Below the pieces are notes generated by a model that searched no databases, was not told the origin of the DNA, and saw only the letters and a program-made list of their open reading frames with translations. Position numbers and translations under genes: made by a program. 46,491 nt of DNA from Spirosoma fluviale. Its GTDB lineage: Bacteria > Bacteroidota > Bacteroidia > Cytophagales > Cyclobacteriaceae. Every line of letters begins with the position of its first letter. The stretch's first letter is position 1. Positions 36,281 through 44,587 of this stretch are shown here, piece by piece. Where the stretch lies: NCBI GenBank assembly GCA_945872775.1, contig CAMCBC010000002.1:1-46491 (forward strand), written 5' to 3'.

Positions 36281-36646
36281 TCAGGAAAAATCTTCCGGAT
36301 AGGAAAGGGTTACGCCCGAAAAATCAACCAAACCACCGATGGCAGGTTGCTGCTTTTTGAGGGTAATACGGATATGTTCCACCTCTGGATAGGCAGCTCG
36401 TATGTCCTGAACGATGCAATGACCCAAATGCTCGAGCAACTTGACTTGTTGGTCCATGCGGGCTTTCACCAGCTTGTAGAGCTGCGCATAATCAATGGTA
36501 CCTTCTAGACGGTCGGTCTCCATGGCCACCTTAAAATTGGTCTGGAGCTCTAAGTCTACCCGAAACCGGTTGCCCAGCAGATTCTCTTCTGGATACACGC
36601 CATGGTACCCAAAAAACTCCATTCCCTCCAGTACTACCTTTCCCAC
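36281..36646 (-). CDS. folB: dihydroneopterin aldolase
   Basis: 121 residues. FolB cleaves 7,8-dihydroneopterin to 6-hydroxymethyl-7,8-dihydropterin in folate synthesis. Seen: LEGMEFFGYHGVYPEENLLGNRFRVDLEL (the GYHGVxxEE active site with Tyr and Glu), TIDYAQLYKLVK and the C-terminal IRITLKKQQPAIGG (catalytic Lys near PAIGG). The start is GTG at 36646, sharing one base with the stop of the DivIVA-like gene (TAGTG), so translation is coupled to it. Confidence 0.93.
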   Translation of the reverse strand: MGKVVLEGMEFFGYHGVYPEENLLGNRFRVDLELQTNFKVAMETDRLEGTIDYAQLYKLVKARMDQQVKLLEHLGHCIVQDIRAAYPEVEHIRITLKKQQPAIGGLVDFSGVTLSYPEDFS

Positions 36647-37806
36647 TAGTCGAATTGATCGAAAAATGAACCCGAAGAAGGTTTGTCTTCTTCTTTCTTT
36701 TGCTCCGCTGTATCAGATGCTGGCTCCTCCGGTTCTTCTACCTCCTCTTCGGTATGAAATTCTGCTCGCTCTTCTAGCTCCTCTTCCTCCTCAAACTCTT
36801 CTTCATACTCCTCATCATCTTCTGCCTCTAGTTCCTCTTCAAGAACCTCTTCTTCCTCTTCAAACTCTTCCTCCTCTTCAATAAAGTCATCTTCGTCATC
36901 CTCTTCCTCTTCTTCAAATTCCTCCTCTTCTTGCGCCGCTTCAATCGCTGATTCTTCTACCTCGTCTTCTTGGCCGTCAAAAATCTCGGAAACAAGTTCC
37001 TCCTCTACAAAGGATGCACTTTCAGCAGCTGATTCTACCCCAGTTTCGATAAACTCCTCCAAATCGGTGGACGCTACCTGTTCTTCATTCATCTCTGGCT
37101 GCGGGTCTTCCTGATGCGGCGTGGTCGGCACTTCTTCTCGTTGTACTATACTTGGGCTAGCTGTAGATGCAAAAGTGGCAACATTGGCTGCAGAAAAATA
37201 ATTGGAACGGGAAAGCTCCTCCGCTTTAATTTGAAAGGCTTTGGCATCTATGCGCGAAAAGTGCGTTTCTGAAAGTTCAATTTGGTTCAAGGCATCTTGC
37301 GACAGCCTTCGTAAGCTTTTGACCAAAGCTTCTCGCTGTTCCACCAAGCCTTCGTAACTTTTGATCAATCCCTTAATATTTTCAGCCAAGACACGGGTGG
37401 TCTCTTTAGCATTTTCTTCTGCTGCCTGAGTGATTACTCTAGCTTGCTCTTGAGAATAAGTTCCCAATTGCTCCGCATAGCGCTGTGCCTCTCGAGTGGT
37501 TTGTTCTGCAATTTGATTGGCTTCTCCAATGATTTGATCAGCAGCCTCTGTAGCTTCAGTAATGATGGCAGCTCCCGTATCCTCAGCAGTTTTAAGGGTT
37601 CGGAACAAAGAATCTTCCACATCCTTGAGCCGCTTGGCCTCCCCTTCTACTTGTTGCAAGCGACTTCTTAGCTCCAAATTCTCCTGGTTGATCTGCTCCA
37701 TCACCACGCTCATCTCTTCCAAGAAATCGGAAACTTGTTTTTTTTCATAGCCTCTAAAAGAGGTTTCAAATGTTTTTTGCCGTATGGCTGTAGGGGAAAT
37801 TTTCAT
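36646..37806 (-). CDS. DivIVA-domain coiled-coil protein with a Glu-rich tail
   Basis: 386 residues. Residues 1-40 match the DivIVA N-terminal domain (SPTAIRQKTFETSFRGYEKKQVSDFLEEM). Residues about 35-200 are coiled coil with Ala/Glu/Gln heptads. From about 267 a low-complexity acidic tail begins; the core at about 292-356 (36739-36933) is nearly all Glu and Asp. The last residues are GSFFDQFD after a Lys/Ser-rich spacer. DivIVA proteins bind curved membrane or polar sites in cell division; the membrane-binding residues cannot be confirmed. Overlaps the WD40 gene by 4 bp and shares one base with folB. Confidence 0.85.
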   Translation of the reverse strand: MKISPTAIRQKTFETSFRGYEKKQVSDFLEEMSVVMEQINQENLELRSRLQQVEGEAKRLKDVEDSLFRTLKTAEDTGAAIITEATEAADQIIGEANQIAEQTTREAQRYAEQLGTYSQEQARVITQAAEENAKETTRVLAENIKGLIKSYEGLVEQREALVKSLRRLSQDALNQIELSETHFSRIDAKAFQIKAEELSRSNYFSAANVATFASTASPSIVQREEVPTTPHQEDPQPEMNEEQVASTDLEEFIETGVESAAESASFVEEELVSEIFDGQEDEVEESAIEAAQEEEEFEEEEEDDEDDFIEEEEEFEEEEEVLEEELEAEDDEEYEEEFEEEEELEERAEFHTEEEVEEPEEPASDTAEQKKEEDKPSSGSFFDQFD

Positions 37807-38723
37807 AGGGTTTGTGCTTCAATTTGCCAAATTGCTACCGATCGATCGTCTGAAACCGATACAATAACACCAGAATAAGTACTCCAAAAGACTTTATTTA
37901 TAGAAGTTCCATGACCTGCATTCCTAGTTTTATCGATAACTTTAAGCAGGTTGCGACTAGTACTATCCCATATTTTTAGGGACTTATCCATCGAACAAGT
38001 CACTAAGTATTTGCCGTCTTCACGGAAAGATAAATAATTAATGGCATACAAATGCGCCACTACATTTTCCTCCAACAAATAGTCGGCTGTATTCCAAAAT
38101 TTCAAATGCGCATCTCGTCCTCCCGAAACGAGCGTTTTTTCATCGGGACTGTATCCCAAAGCAAAAACCGAGTTGCTATGACTCTCTAGACGAGCAATGG
38201 GTACTGCGCCAGCTGCGAGATCTAGCACCTGAATGCTGTGATCGCTGAAGCCCAAGGCCAAGTGTCGTTTTTGGGAAGCGAGTGCTAACACTCGGATGGA
38301 TTTGGAGGCAAGTTTTACCTGCCTTTTAATTGCCCGAGCTAGCAAATCCACAACAATAAGTACCCCATCCCCCGTGGCCACAAATAATTCGTCCCCAAAG
38401 ACCTTTAAGTCAAAAATGGCCGACGAACTCAATTTTAAACTCCAGCTCTCCTTTTTCTCTTCCAGATCTATTACATGGATGCCCTCATAATTGTGGCCTA
38501 CCACCAATGAATTTCGCTTGGAATCAACTTCAAGCGCATACACCGAGTGGGGTAGCCGGGCAAGCAATACTCCATCTTTTGGATGATCCAAATCCCACTC
38601 CACCACCATCCCATCGCCAGCACCGGTATAAAAATAACGCGGATCGGCACCTTCTTTTAAGGCATAAATACAGTCATTGTGTCCAGTAAGCGTATGTAAT
38701 TTTTTTACTTGGATTTTTGACAT
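37803..38723 (-). CDS. WD40-repeat beta-propeller protein
   Basis: 306 residues from ATG 38723 (MSKIQVKKLHTLTGHND). Seven propeller blades can be traced, with GH...WD-type repeats: LTGHNDCIYAL..VVEWDL, VYALEVDSKRNSLVVGH, SHSNSVFALGYSPDEKTLVSGGRDAHLKFWNT, INYLSFREDGKYLVTCSMDKSLKIWDS, INKVFWSTYSGVIVSVSDDRSVAIWQI. No signal peptide; probably a cytoplasmic interaction scaffold. The stop overlaps the DivIVA-like start by 4 bp. A frame extension to 38738 was rejected because it overlaps the divergent PPTase promoter region. Confidence 0.9.
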   Translation of the reverse strand: MSKIQVKKLHTLTGHNDCIYALKEGADPRYFYTGAGDGMVVEWDLDHPKDGVLLARLPHSVYALEVDSKRNSLVVGHNYEGIHVIDLEEKKESWSLKLSSSAIFDLKVFGDELFVATGDGVLIVVDLLARAIKRQVKLASKSIRVLALASQKRHLALGFSDHSIQVLDLAAGAVPIARLESHSNSVFALGYSPDEKTLVSGGRDAHLKFWNTADYLLEENVVAHLYAINYLSFREDGKYLVTCSMDKSLKIWDSTSRNLLKVIDKTRNAGHGTSINKVFWSTYSGVIVSVSDDRSVAIWQIEAQTL

Positions 38724-38761
38724 ATCTTCGAACTTCACTCTTAGCTGCGCCTTTAAGGCCT

Positions 38762-39391
38762 ATGCAAACAAAAATAGGAAAAATTGATTCTTCCTCAGCC
38801 CTGGCAGTGAAGATAATCAACGACCTGTCTGAAAAGGATTTAGAATTTTTAAGTTTTCGAGAAAAGCTTTCCTTTGCCAATATCTCTCACCCAGAGCGGA
38901 AAAAGGAATGGGGCACAGCTAGACTTGCCATTCAAGAAGCCTTGGAACTTCTTCAAATCCCCTACCCAGGCTTTTTTAAGGATGAGCATGGCAAGTCTCA
39001 TCCGATGAACGGACAAGGATTTGTCTCGTTGACGCATACGCGCGGCTATGCTGCAGCTATTTACCATCGAGAGCTTCCTGTAGGAATTGATATGGAAGTA
39101 ATCCGCGAAAAAATCCTGCGCATCGGCACTCGATTTTTGGCAGCCAGCGAGTTGGACTTCCTAGAAAGCCATCCTGCACATTACACCATGGCTTGGTCTG
39201 CAAAAGAAACTATTTTTAAATGCCACGGCAAAAAAGGGGTATCCCTGCGCGAAAACATCTTATTGGACCCTTTCGCTCCTGATGCAACCTTAATCAAAGG
39301 GAAAATTCATGGAACAGATTTTAAAGATCATCACTACAGGGTGCAGGTAGAACGGAACGAAAGTCATATCTTGACCTACACCATTTGGTAA
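38762..39391 (+). CDS. 4'-phosphopantetheinyl transferase superfamily protein
   Basis: 209 residues from ATG 38762. Magnesium and catalytic motifs of the Sfp/AcpT family: VGIDMEVI (Asp110, Glu112) and WSAKETIFK (Trp145, Glu149, Lys). PPTases transfer the phosphopantetheine arm of CoA to acyl- or peptidyl-carrier proteins. Length and motifs fit the Sfp/EntD-like group rather than the short AcpS type. It is divergent from the WD40 gene by 38 bp; a TATCTTCG element at 38723-38730 may be its -7 box. The redoxin gene follows after 22 bp. Confidence 0.88.
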   Translation: MQTKIGKIDSSSALAVKIINDLSEKDLEFLSFREKLSFANISHPERKKEWGTARLAIQEALELLQIPYPGFFKDEHGKSHPMNGQGFVSLTHTRGYAAAIYHRELPVGIDMEVIREKILRIGTRFLAASELDFLESHPAHYTMAWSAKETIFKCHGKKGVSLRENILLDPFAPDATLIKGKIHGTDFKDHHYRVQVERNESHILTYTIW

Positions 39392-39413
39392 CCTTGATTT
39401 CGTACCACTGCCC

Positions 39414-39992
39414 ATGAAATTAGTTTTTGTAAGTCTACTCCTACTTCTTGGACTCAGTTCCACTAGCTACAGCCAAAATTTCAATCAACTTGCTGCTACC
39501 GATGCAGTCAGCGGCAGCTTGAAAACCTTAACCGGCCTAGCTAAAGAAAAAGGAGTACTTCTTATTTTTCATGATCCTTCCTGCCCATTTGCCAAACTGT
39601 ATGAAAGCCGGATTAAAGCGCTTAAAACCAAGTTTGAAGCACAAGGGATTGGGTTTGTATTGATCAATCCACAGGCACAGAACAATGAATCTGAACTCAA
39701 CCGATTCCGAGCCTACATCGATGAAAGTGGCCTCAACATGTCCTACCTGATCGATGAAAAACAAGAATGGGCCCAATTATTTCAAGTGAGTAAAATTCCG
39801 GAGGGCATTCTTTTGGCACCCGGAAAAACTGGTCTAGCCGTAGTTTACAAAGGTGCAATTGACAACAACCCACAACTGGAAAGTGCTGTAACCGAAAAAT
39901 ACCTGGAAATGGCATTGACTCAAGCGGTACGCGGTGAAAAACCTGCCGTACCTCAGGTAAGGGCGGTAGGATGCAATATTCGCATCTACTGA
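39414..39992 (+). CDS. secreted thioredoxin-like/redoxin protein
   Basis: 192 residues. Residues 1-20 are a signal peptide (MKLVFVSLLLLLGLSSTSYS, then QNFN). The redoxin domain has HDPSCPFAKLY (Cys57, the peroxidatic-type position, then Pro-Phe), VLINPQ, and SKIPEGILLAP with the cis-Pro region. A second Cys is near the C-terminus in VGCNIRIY, as in many Bacteroidota homologues, so a Cys57-Cys disulfide is possible. Role likely in periplasmic redox or thiol maintenance; the partner is unknown. It ends convergently over the SirB1-like gene with a 7-bp overlap. Confidence 0.82.
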   Translation: MKLVFVSLLLLLGLSSTSYSQNFNQLAATDAVSGSLKTLTGLAKEKGVLLIFHDPSCPFAKLYESRIKALKTKFEAQGIGFVLINPQAQNNESELNRFRAYIDESGLNMSYLIDEKQEWAQLFQVSKIPEGILLAPGKTGLAVVYKGAIDNNPQLESAVTEKYLEMALTQAVRGEKPAVPQVRAVGCNIRIY

Positions 39993-40825
39993 TGTCCTAG
40001 AATTTCCAACAGTTCCTGAACTTCATCCACTTTATCGGTTTCACCTAATTTTTCAAATGCGGTGTACAGATTTTTTAAGAATCGAAGGACAATCGCCAAG
40101 TGGCTGCATGGATCAAAAAAAGCGGGCTGCGGATCAATTTTTAGTTGTTCCAAGAAATTTTTAATGTCTTCTCTTGAAAAAATAACCCCTTTATTAAAGG
40201 CATTGATGTAGAAACCTGAATCTCCTTGCGAATAGATCAATACAAAAAGGTTCGGGAGATTGACCCCATATATTGGCAAGCCTAATTTCTTAGCAACCAA
40301 CAGGTAGATGCTGCACAAACTGATGGGATTTCCCTTTTTGGATTCCAGCACCATGGAAAGCATGCTGTTACCTGGAGAATGGAAGTTTTTAGTATTGCCA
40401 GAAAACTGTAGCTGCTTAAACAACACATGATTGAGGATTTTCACCTGATCCAAAGGCTGCAAATCCGGCGCAAAAAAGGTCCAAGCCTCCACGTAAAGTT
40501 GATGAATTGCTGCCTGCAAAGTTTCCAATTCCAAATCGGGATACTGGTAGGTATTTAAGATCCAGAGTCCTTCCAATAGGTCTTGATTTTCGGAATTTTT
40601 CCATTCTTGCAACCGCTGTTTGACCAAGCCAAACTGCAGGTCATGGACCAAGTCCTCCAATTCTTTCTGTAGTACCGGATTGAAACTCTCCTCCCATTTT
40701 TGTTCGAGAACTGGAATCACCGCTGCACCCAGTCCAACTAATTTTTCCCGCACATGCTGCTTCACTTCCCAGTCTGAGTCGTCTAGGAGGGAAATCAAGG
40801 CATCCAATTGAGCAGGAGAAAGCAT
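39986..40825 (-). CDS. SirB1/transglutaminase-core-2-like protein
   Basis: 279 residues. The segment about 95-215 matches the transglut_core2/SirB1 family: FHSPGNSMLSMVLESKKGNPISLCSIYLLVAKKLGLPIYGVNLPNLFVLIY, then NKGVIFSREDI. In related proteins the loop after GV usually reads PNHF or PGHF with a His; here it is PNLF, so that His is missing. A Cys stands in ISLCSIY. A helical N-terminus (DSDWEVKQHVREKLVGLGAAVIPVLE) looks like a HEAT-type repeat. Catalytic activity is doubtful; a scaffolding role is possible. No function known. Confidence 0.82.
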   Translation of the reverse strand: MLSPAQLDALISLLDDSDWEVKQHVREKLVGLGAAVIPVLEQKWEESFNPVLQKELEDLVHDLQFGLVKQRLQEWKNSENQDLLEGLWILNTYQYPDLELETLQAAIHQLYVEAWTFFAPDLQPLDQVKILNHVLFKQLQFSGNTKNFHSPGNSMLSMVLESKKGNPISLCSIYLLVAKKLGLPIYGVNLPNLFVLIYSQGDSGFYINAFNKGVIFSREDIKNFLEQLKIDPQPAFFDPCSHLAIVLRFLKNLYTAFEKLGETDKVDEVQELLEILGHQ

Positions 40826-40892
40826 GGGTAGAAATTGGAGTAGATTGGGTGACTCAAGCTGGGAATTTTAGTCCGAATCTTTTGGTTAATTT

Positions 40893-40927
40893 ATAAAAAA
40901 AACCTTCCTGAATCCAAGAAGGTTTTC
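40893..40927 (-). terminator. rho-independent terminator downstream of amidase gene
   Basis: Inverted repeat AAAACCTTC (40899-40907) / GAAGGTTTT (40918-40926) with a 10-nt loop. On the minus strand a T tract (complement of A8, 40895-40902) follows the stem, about 20-50 bp after the amidase stop. Confidence 0.8.
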
Positions 40928-40946
40928 CTTGAGGTTCGAGAAAAAA

Positions 40947-41747
40947 TCAATTCAGTTCGATTTCACTTTTATAGTCCTTGATGGATCGGTAAATCGCCGA
41001 AGCCATGTACTCTTGTCCTTCTTTGGTCATCAAAAAACGCTCTTCCTCCGTATTGGACAAAAACCCGAGTTCTACCAAGACACTAGGCATAGAAGGCGTC
41101 CAAAGGACATAAAATGGACCTTGCTTCACTCCCCGGCTTTTACGGCCTACATTATCACGGAATTGAGTTTCAATACGGTCAGCTAGGGAAATGCTATTGC
41201 CCACATAAGCCTTTTGCATCAAGTTAAACATCATGTAGGATTCGGGAGAGGTCGGGTCAAAACCTTCGTATTCTTCTTTGTAGTTTTCCTCAAGCAGAAT
41301 TACTGAGTTTTCTTTCTTAACAATGTCAAAATTGGCATCAAAGTGTTTGTTTCCCATCACAAATGTCTCCGTTCCAAAGGCCGTCTTGTTGGCAGCTGAA
41401 TTGGAATGGATGGAAACGAATAGATCTGCTTTGTTAACATTGGCAATATTGGGTCGCTGCTTCAGTGTAGGAAAGCTATCGTCTGATCTCGTATAAATGA
41501 CCTCCACATCGGGCATATTTTCCTTGATGTATTTACCTACCAATAAGGTAACGGCTAGGTTGATGTCTTTTTCTCTTGATTTGGAACCAATATTTCCTGG
41601 GTCGCTCCCTCCATGTCCTGCATCAAGTACGATTTTTTTCATTCGAAAAGCAGGCATCATCGTTTCATTGGGAATGAATCCTCCAAACAAAAAAGGAACC
41701 AGGATAAGAAACCTTAACAGATTTTTTTTGGTATTAAATCTTTCCAT
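40947..41747 (-). CDS. N-acetylmuramoyl-L-alanine amidase (Amidase_3)
   Basis: 266 residues from ATG 41747 (MERFNTKKNLLRFL). A basic N-terminus and a hydrophobic segment (about residues 12-25) act as signal or anchor. The zinc hydrolase core: LDAGHGGSDPGNIG (His), SREKDINLAV (Glu), SIHSNS (His) and PSVLVELGFLSN (catalytic Glu). It cleaves the amide bond between MurNAc and L-Ala in peptidoglycan, with a role in daughter-cell separation. An in-frame extension to 41807 overlaps the divergent lptD start. Divergent with lptD. Confidence 0.92.
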   Translation of the reverse strand: MERFNTKKNLLRFLILVPFLFGGFIPNETMMPAFRMKKIVLDAGHGGSDPGNIGSKSREKDINLAVTLLVGKYIKENMPDVEVIYTRSDDSFPTLKQRPNIANVNKADLFVSIHSNSAANKTAFGTETFVMGNKHFDANFDIVKKENSVILLEENYKEEYEGFDPTSPESYMMFNLMQKAYVGNSISLADRIETQFRDNVGRKSRGVKQGPFYVLWTPSMPSVLVELGFLSNTEEERFLMTKEGQEYMASAIYRSIKDYKSEIELN

Positions 41748-41783
41748 GAGGGCAATCGAGTTAACTTTACACGAAATTAATTT

Positions 41784-41791
41784 CAAAAATA
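41784..41791 (-). promoter_or_regulatory. -7 box for the amidase gene
   Basis: On the minus strand the sequence reads TATTTTTG, a full TAnnTTTG match, predicting a start near 41777 and a leader of about 30 nt before the ATG at 41747. Confidence 0.45.
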
Positions 41792-41809
41792 CTAAAAGCG
41801 AAAGCACGG

Positions 41810-44515
41810 GTGGCGAGTCTCAGAGTTCTTTTTTTAGTCCTGATTGCAAGTTGGTGCATTCACCTATCCGCTTCAGCACAGGAAACTACTCGTCCTCAGC
41901 GAGAAAGGAGGGGCATCTCTCCGATCCCAGCTACAACTTTGAGAGGGGATACTACCCTAGCCAAACAAGATACACTCGCTCTCCTCGACTCGGCAAAAAA
42001 TGTGCCTAAAAGTGATATTGAAACTGAAATTCTATATTACGCCGAGGACAGTATCATTACAGACTTCTCCGAGAACAAAGTTTACCTCTACAAAAAAGCC
42101 TGGTTTGAATACGGAAAAATGCGACTCGATGCCGATCGCATTGTGATCGACTGGAAAAATTCAGAACTCTACGCCTACGGAATCGCAGATAGTTTGGGTG
42201 TGGTGTCTGGCAATCCCTTCTTCAAAGACGGCAACTCGGTTTACGAGATCCGCAAGGAGATGCGCTACAACTTCAAAACACAAAAGGCCATTATCAAGGA
42301 TGTGGTCACCGAACAGCAAGACGGGGTCCTTCGTGGAACCACCATCAAGAAAACTGAGGATGGGAGCGTGTACCTAGATCATGGCTACTACACCACCTGC
42401 AAACTGACCAAGCCCCACTGGCACATCTCCTCTTCCAAAATCAAATCCATTTCAGGAAAGCAAGTCGTGTCTGGACCTTTCAATCTTTATTTCAATGGCA
42501 TCCCCACCCCACTCGGATTGCCCTTTGGATTGATTCCTGACACCCCCGAAGAGAAGGCATCTGGGATTATCTTTCCATCCTACGGCAGGGAGCAAGTTCG
42601 TGGATTGAGTTTGAGAGACCTCGGCTACTACTTTGCTTTCAACGACTACATCCACCTTCGTGTGACGGGAGATGTGTATTCCAAAGGAGGATGGGGTATC
42701 AAATCCCAATCCATGTACACCAAGAAATATCGGTATAGTGGAGGCTTTAACATGGACTTTCAAAAATTTGTTAGCCCAGAAACGGAACTCATCCCACTCA
42801 ACTACAATACCTTTCGAGTGCAGTGGAACCATAGCCCTATCACACGAGGTACGGGACGATTCTCTGCTTCAGTGAATGCAGGTTCGACGAGCTACTTCAA
42901 TAATGTCATCAACCCAAACAACTTTGCCAATAATGTGACTGGAGATCTAAGTTCGAATATCTCCTACTCCAAAACTTTCGCAGGCACCCCTTTCTCCATG
43001 TCGGCCAATCTTCGACACTCCCAAAGTGTGCAAACCGGTGAAGTACGATTGGACTTACCAACCATAGGCATCAACATGAATCGGCAAAGTCCCTTTCAAA
43101 ATGTCAAGTTTGAGCCCCTCAAAACCTTGAACATTGCCTGGAACTTCAATCTCCAAAACTCCATTACCAACCGCATCAAAACCTTTGGACAAGCCAATCA
43201 AGCGGATGGACCCCAAACCGTTCCTTTCAACATGGATAACCTTGGTTTGCTACTTAAAAATGGAAACAATGGAGCCCGAAATACCATTCCAATCAGTTCC
43301 AATTTCTCCTTATTCAAGTATTTTACCGGTACCGCTTCGGCCAACTACACCGAGCTCTGGTACATGCAACGATTCAACTACAGCTACAACTCCACCACGG
43401 ATAAGGTAGAGCAGGTGAAGGAGGATGGATTTAATCGGGTAGGATACTACAATACTTCCTTTGCGATGAATACCAACTTCTATGGCTTTTACAACTTCAA
43501 GCCATCGGGCAAATTGCAAACCATTCGCCACCACATGGCTCCTACCGTTTCTTTCAATTTCAATCCTGACTTTTCGGATCCTGCCTACGGCTACTACCAG
43601 GAAGTTCAATCCGATAAATCTGGAAGAATCACCCGCTACTCAAGACATCAAGGAATGATCTTTGGGGATGCTCCACTTGGAGAGGCAAGAGCCTTAAGTT
43701 TGGGACTTCGAAATGTGGTAGAAGCCAAAATCAAAACGCAGACAGACAGTACCGAAGGAGAATTCAAAAAAATCCCGCTTTTGGAAGCTTTCAACATCAA
43801 TACCTCCTACAATTTTGCTGCAGATTCCTTTCAACTCTCTCCGATCCAGCTCTCCGCGCGAACGACCTTATTTAAGCAAAAGCTATCTGTCAACGTAAAT
43901 AGTACCATCGACCCCTATGCAACTCGCTCTACCCTTGGGTCAGATGGCATCACCCGCTACAGCAATAGCAAGGAATATGCTTGGAAGAAGGGACAGGGAA
44001 TTGGAACCATTCGGAGTGCCTCCTTAAACCTAAACGCATCACTAAACCCAAAAAACGGACAAAATCCTGGGGAGGTGCGAGATGAGCTAACACAGAATTT
44101 TATCCAGCAAGGGGGTGTCATGAATCAATTTGTTGAAAATGAAATAAATCGAATCGTGGCAGATCCAAGTCAATACATCGATTGGGAAATTCCTTGGAAT
44201 TTAACTCTAGGCTACAACCTAGCCTATGCAAAGCAGGTGACCAATACCACCAACATTACCCAAGCCATGAATGTGAGTGGCGACTTATCCATATCTGAAA
44301 AATGGAAAGTGAACTTTAATACAGGTTTTAATTTTGATTCCAAAGAAATCACCCAAACCATGATCGGCATCGCTCGAGATCTTCACTGTTGGCAGATGAA
44401 TGTCAATTGGGTGCCCTTCGGAAGATTTACCTCCTACAACATTGACATACGCGTCAAGTCGAGCATTTTGCAGGACTTGAAAGTATCGCGAAGAAGAACC
44501 TTCTTTGATTTTTAA
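41810..44515 (+). CDS. lptD: LPS assembly outer membrane protein LptD-like
   Basis: 901 residues from a GTG start at 41810. Residues 1-23 are a signal peptide (ASLRVLFLVLIASWC...ASAQ). Residues about 70-190 form an OstA/LptA-like jelly-roll (ITDFSENKVYLYKKAWFEYG, LDADRIVIDWKNSELYAYG). From about 230 to the end is a beta barrel of alternating strands with aromatic girdles. LptD with LptE inserts lipopolysaccharide into the outer leaflet. Only two obvious Cys stand in the LptD-type positions: TTCKLTKPHW before the barrel and DLHCWQM near the C-terminus. Divergent with the amidase gene. Confidence 0.88.
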   Translation: MASLRVLFLVLIASWCIHLSASAQETTRPQRERRGISPIPATTLRGDTTLAKQDTLALLDSAKNVPKSDIETEILYYAEDSIITDFSENKVYLYKKAWFEYGKMRLDADRIVIDWKNSELYAYGIADSLGVVSGNPFFKDGNSVYEIRKEMRYNFKTQKAIIKDVVTEQQDGVLRGTTIKKTEDGSVYLDHGYYTTCKLTKPHWHISSSKIKSISGKQVVSGPFNLYFNGIPTPLGLPFGLIPDTPEEKASGIIFPSYGREQVRGLSLRDLGYYFAFNDYIHLRVTGDVYSKGGWGIKSQSMYTKKYRYSGGFNMDFQKFVSPETELIPLNYNTFRVQWNHSPITRGTGRFSASVNAGSTSYFNNVINPNNFANNVTGDLSSNISYSKTFAGTPFSMSANLRHSQSVQTGEVRLDLPTIGINMNRQSPFQNVKFEPLKTLNIAWNFNLQNSITNRIKTFGQANQADGPQTVPFNMDNLGLLLKNGNNGARNTIPISSNFSLFKYFTGTASANYTELWYMQRFNYSYNSTTDKVEQVKEDGFNRVGYYNTSFAMNTNFYGFYNFKPSGKLQTIRHHMAPTVSFNFNPDFSDPAYGYYQEVQSDKSGRITRYSRHQGMIFGDAPLGEARALSLGLRNVVEAKIKTQTDSTEGEFKKIPLLEAFNINTSYNFAADSFQLSPIQLSARTTLFKQKLSVNVNSTIDPYATRSTLGSDGITRYSNSKEYAWKKGQGIGTIRSASLNLNASLNPKNGQNPGEVRDELTQNFIQQGGVMNQFVENEINRIVADPSQYIDWEIPWNLTLGYNLAYAKQVTNTTNITQAMNVSGDLSISEKWKVNFNTGFNFDSKEITQTMIGIARDLHCWQMNVNWVPFGRFTSYNIDIRVKSSILQDLKVSRRRTFFDF

Positions 44516-44549
44516 GCTCAGAAATAAACCTTTCGGGACTTCATTCTCG

Positions 44550-44570
44550 TTAGGAATACCAGATTCCTAA
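44550..44570. repeat. short perfect inverted repeat between lptD and DUF4197 gene
   Basis: TTAGGAAT (44550-44557) pairs perfectly with ATTCCTAA (44563-44570) around a 5-nt loop ACCAG, 35 bp after the lptD stop and 18 bp before the next ATG. The following T-run is short (TTTCT), so it is a weak terminator at best; it may be an operator or mRNA hairpin. Confidence 0.6.
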
Positions 44571-44587
44571 TTTCTACACTACCTGCT

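Noticed and set aside
36495-36884. Plus-strand frame of 129 codons, rich in Pro and Leu
   Set aside because: It is antisense to folB and the Glu-rich tail of the DivIVA-like gene; its composition simply mirrors GAA/GAG codons.
41497-42009. Plus-strand 170-codon frame spanning the amidase-lptD divergence
   Set aside because: It runs antisense through the amidase start and overlaps the lptD signal peptide in another frame; both real genes are well supported.
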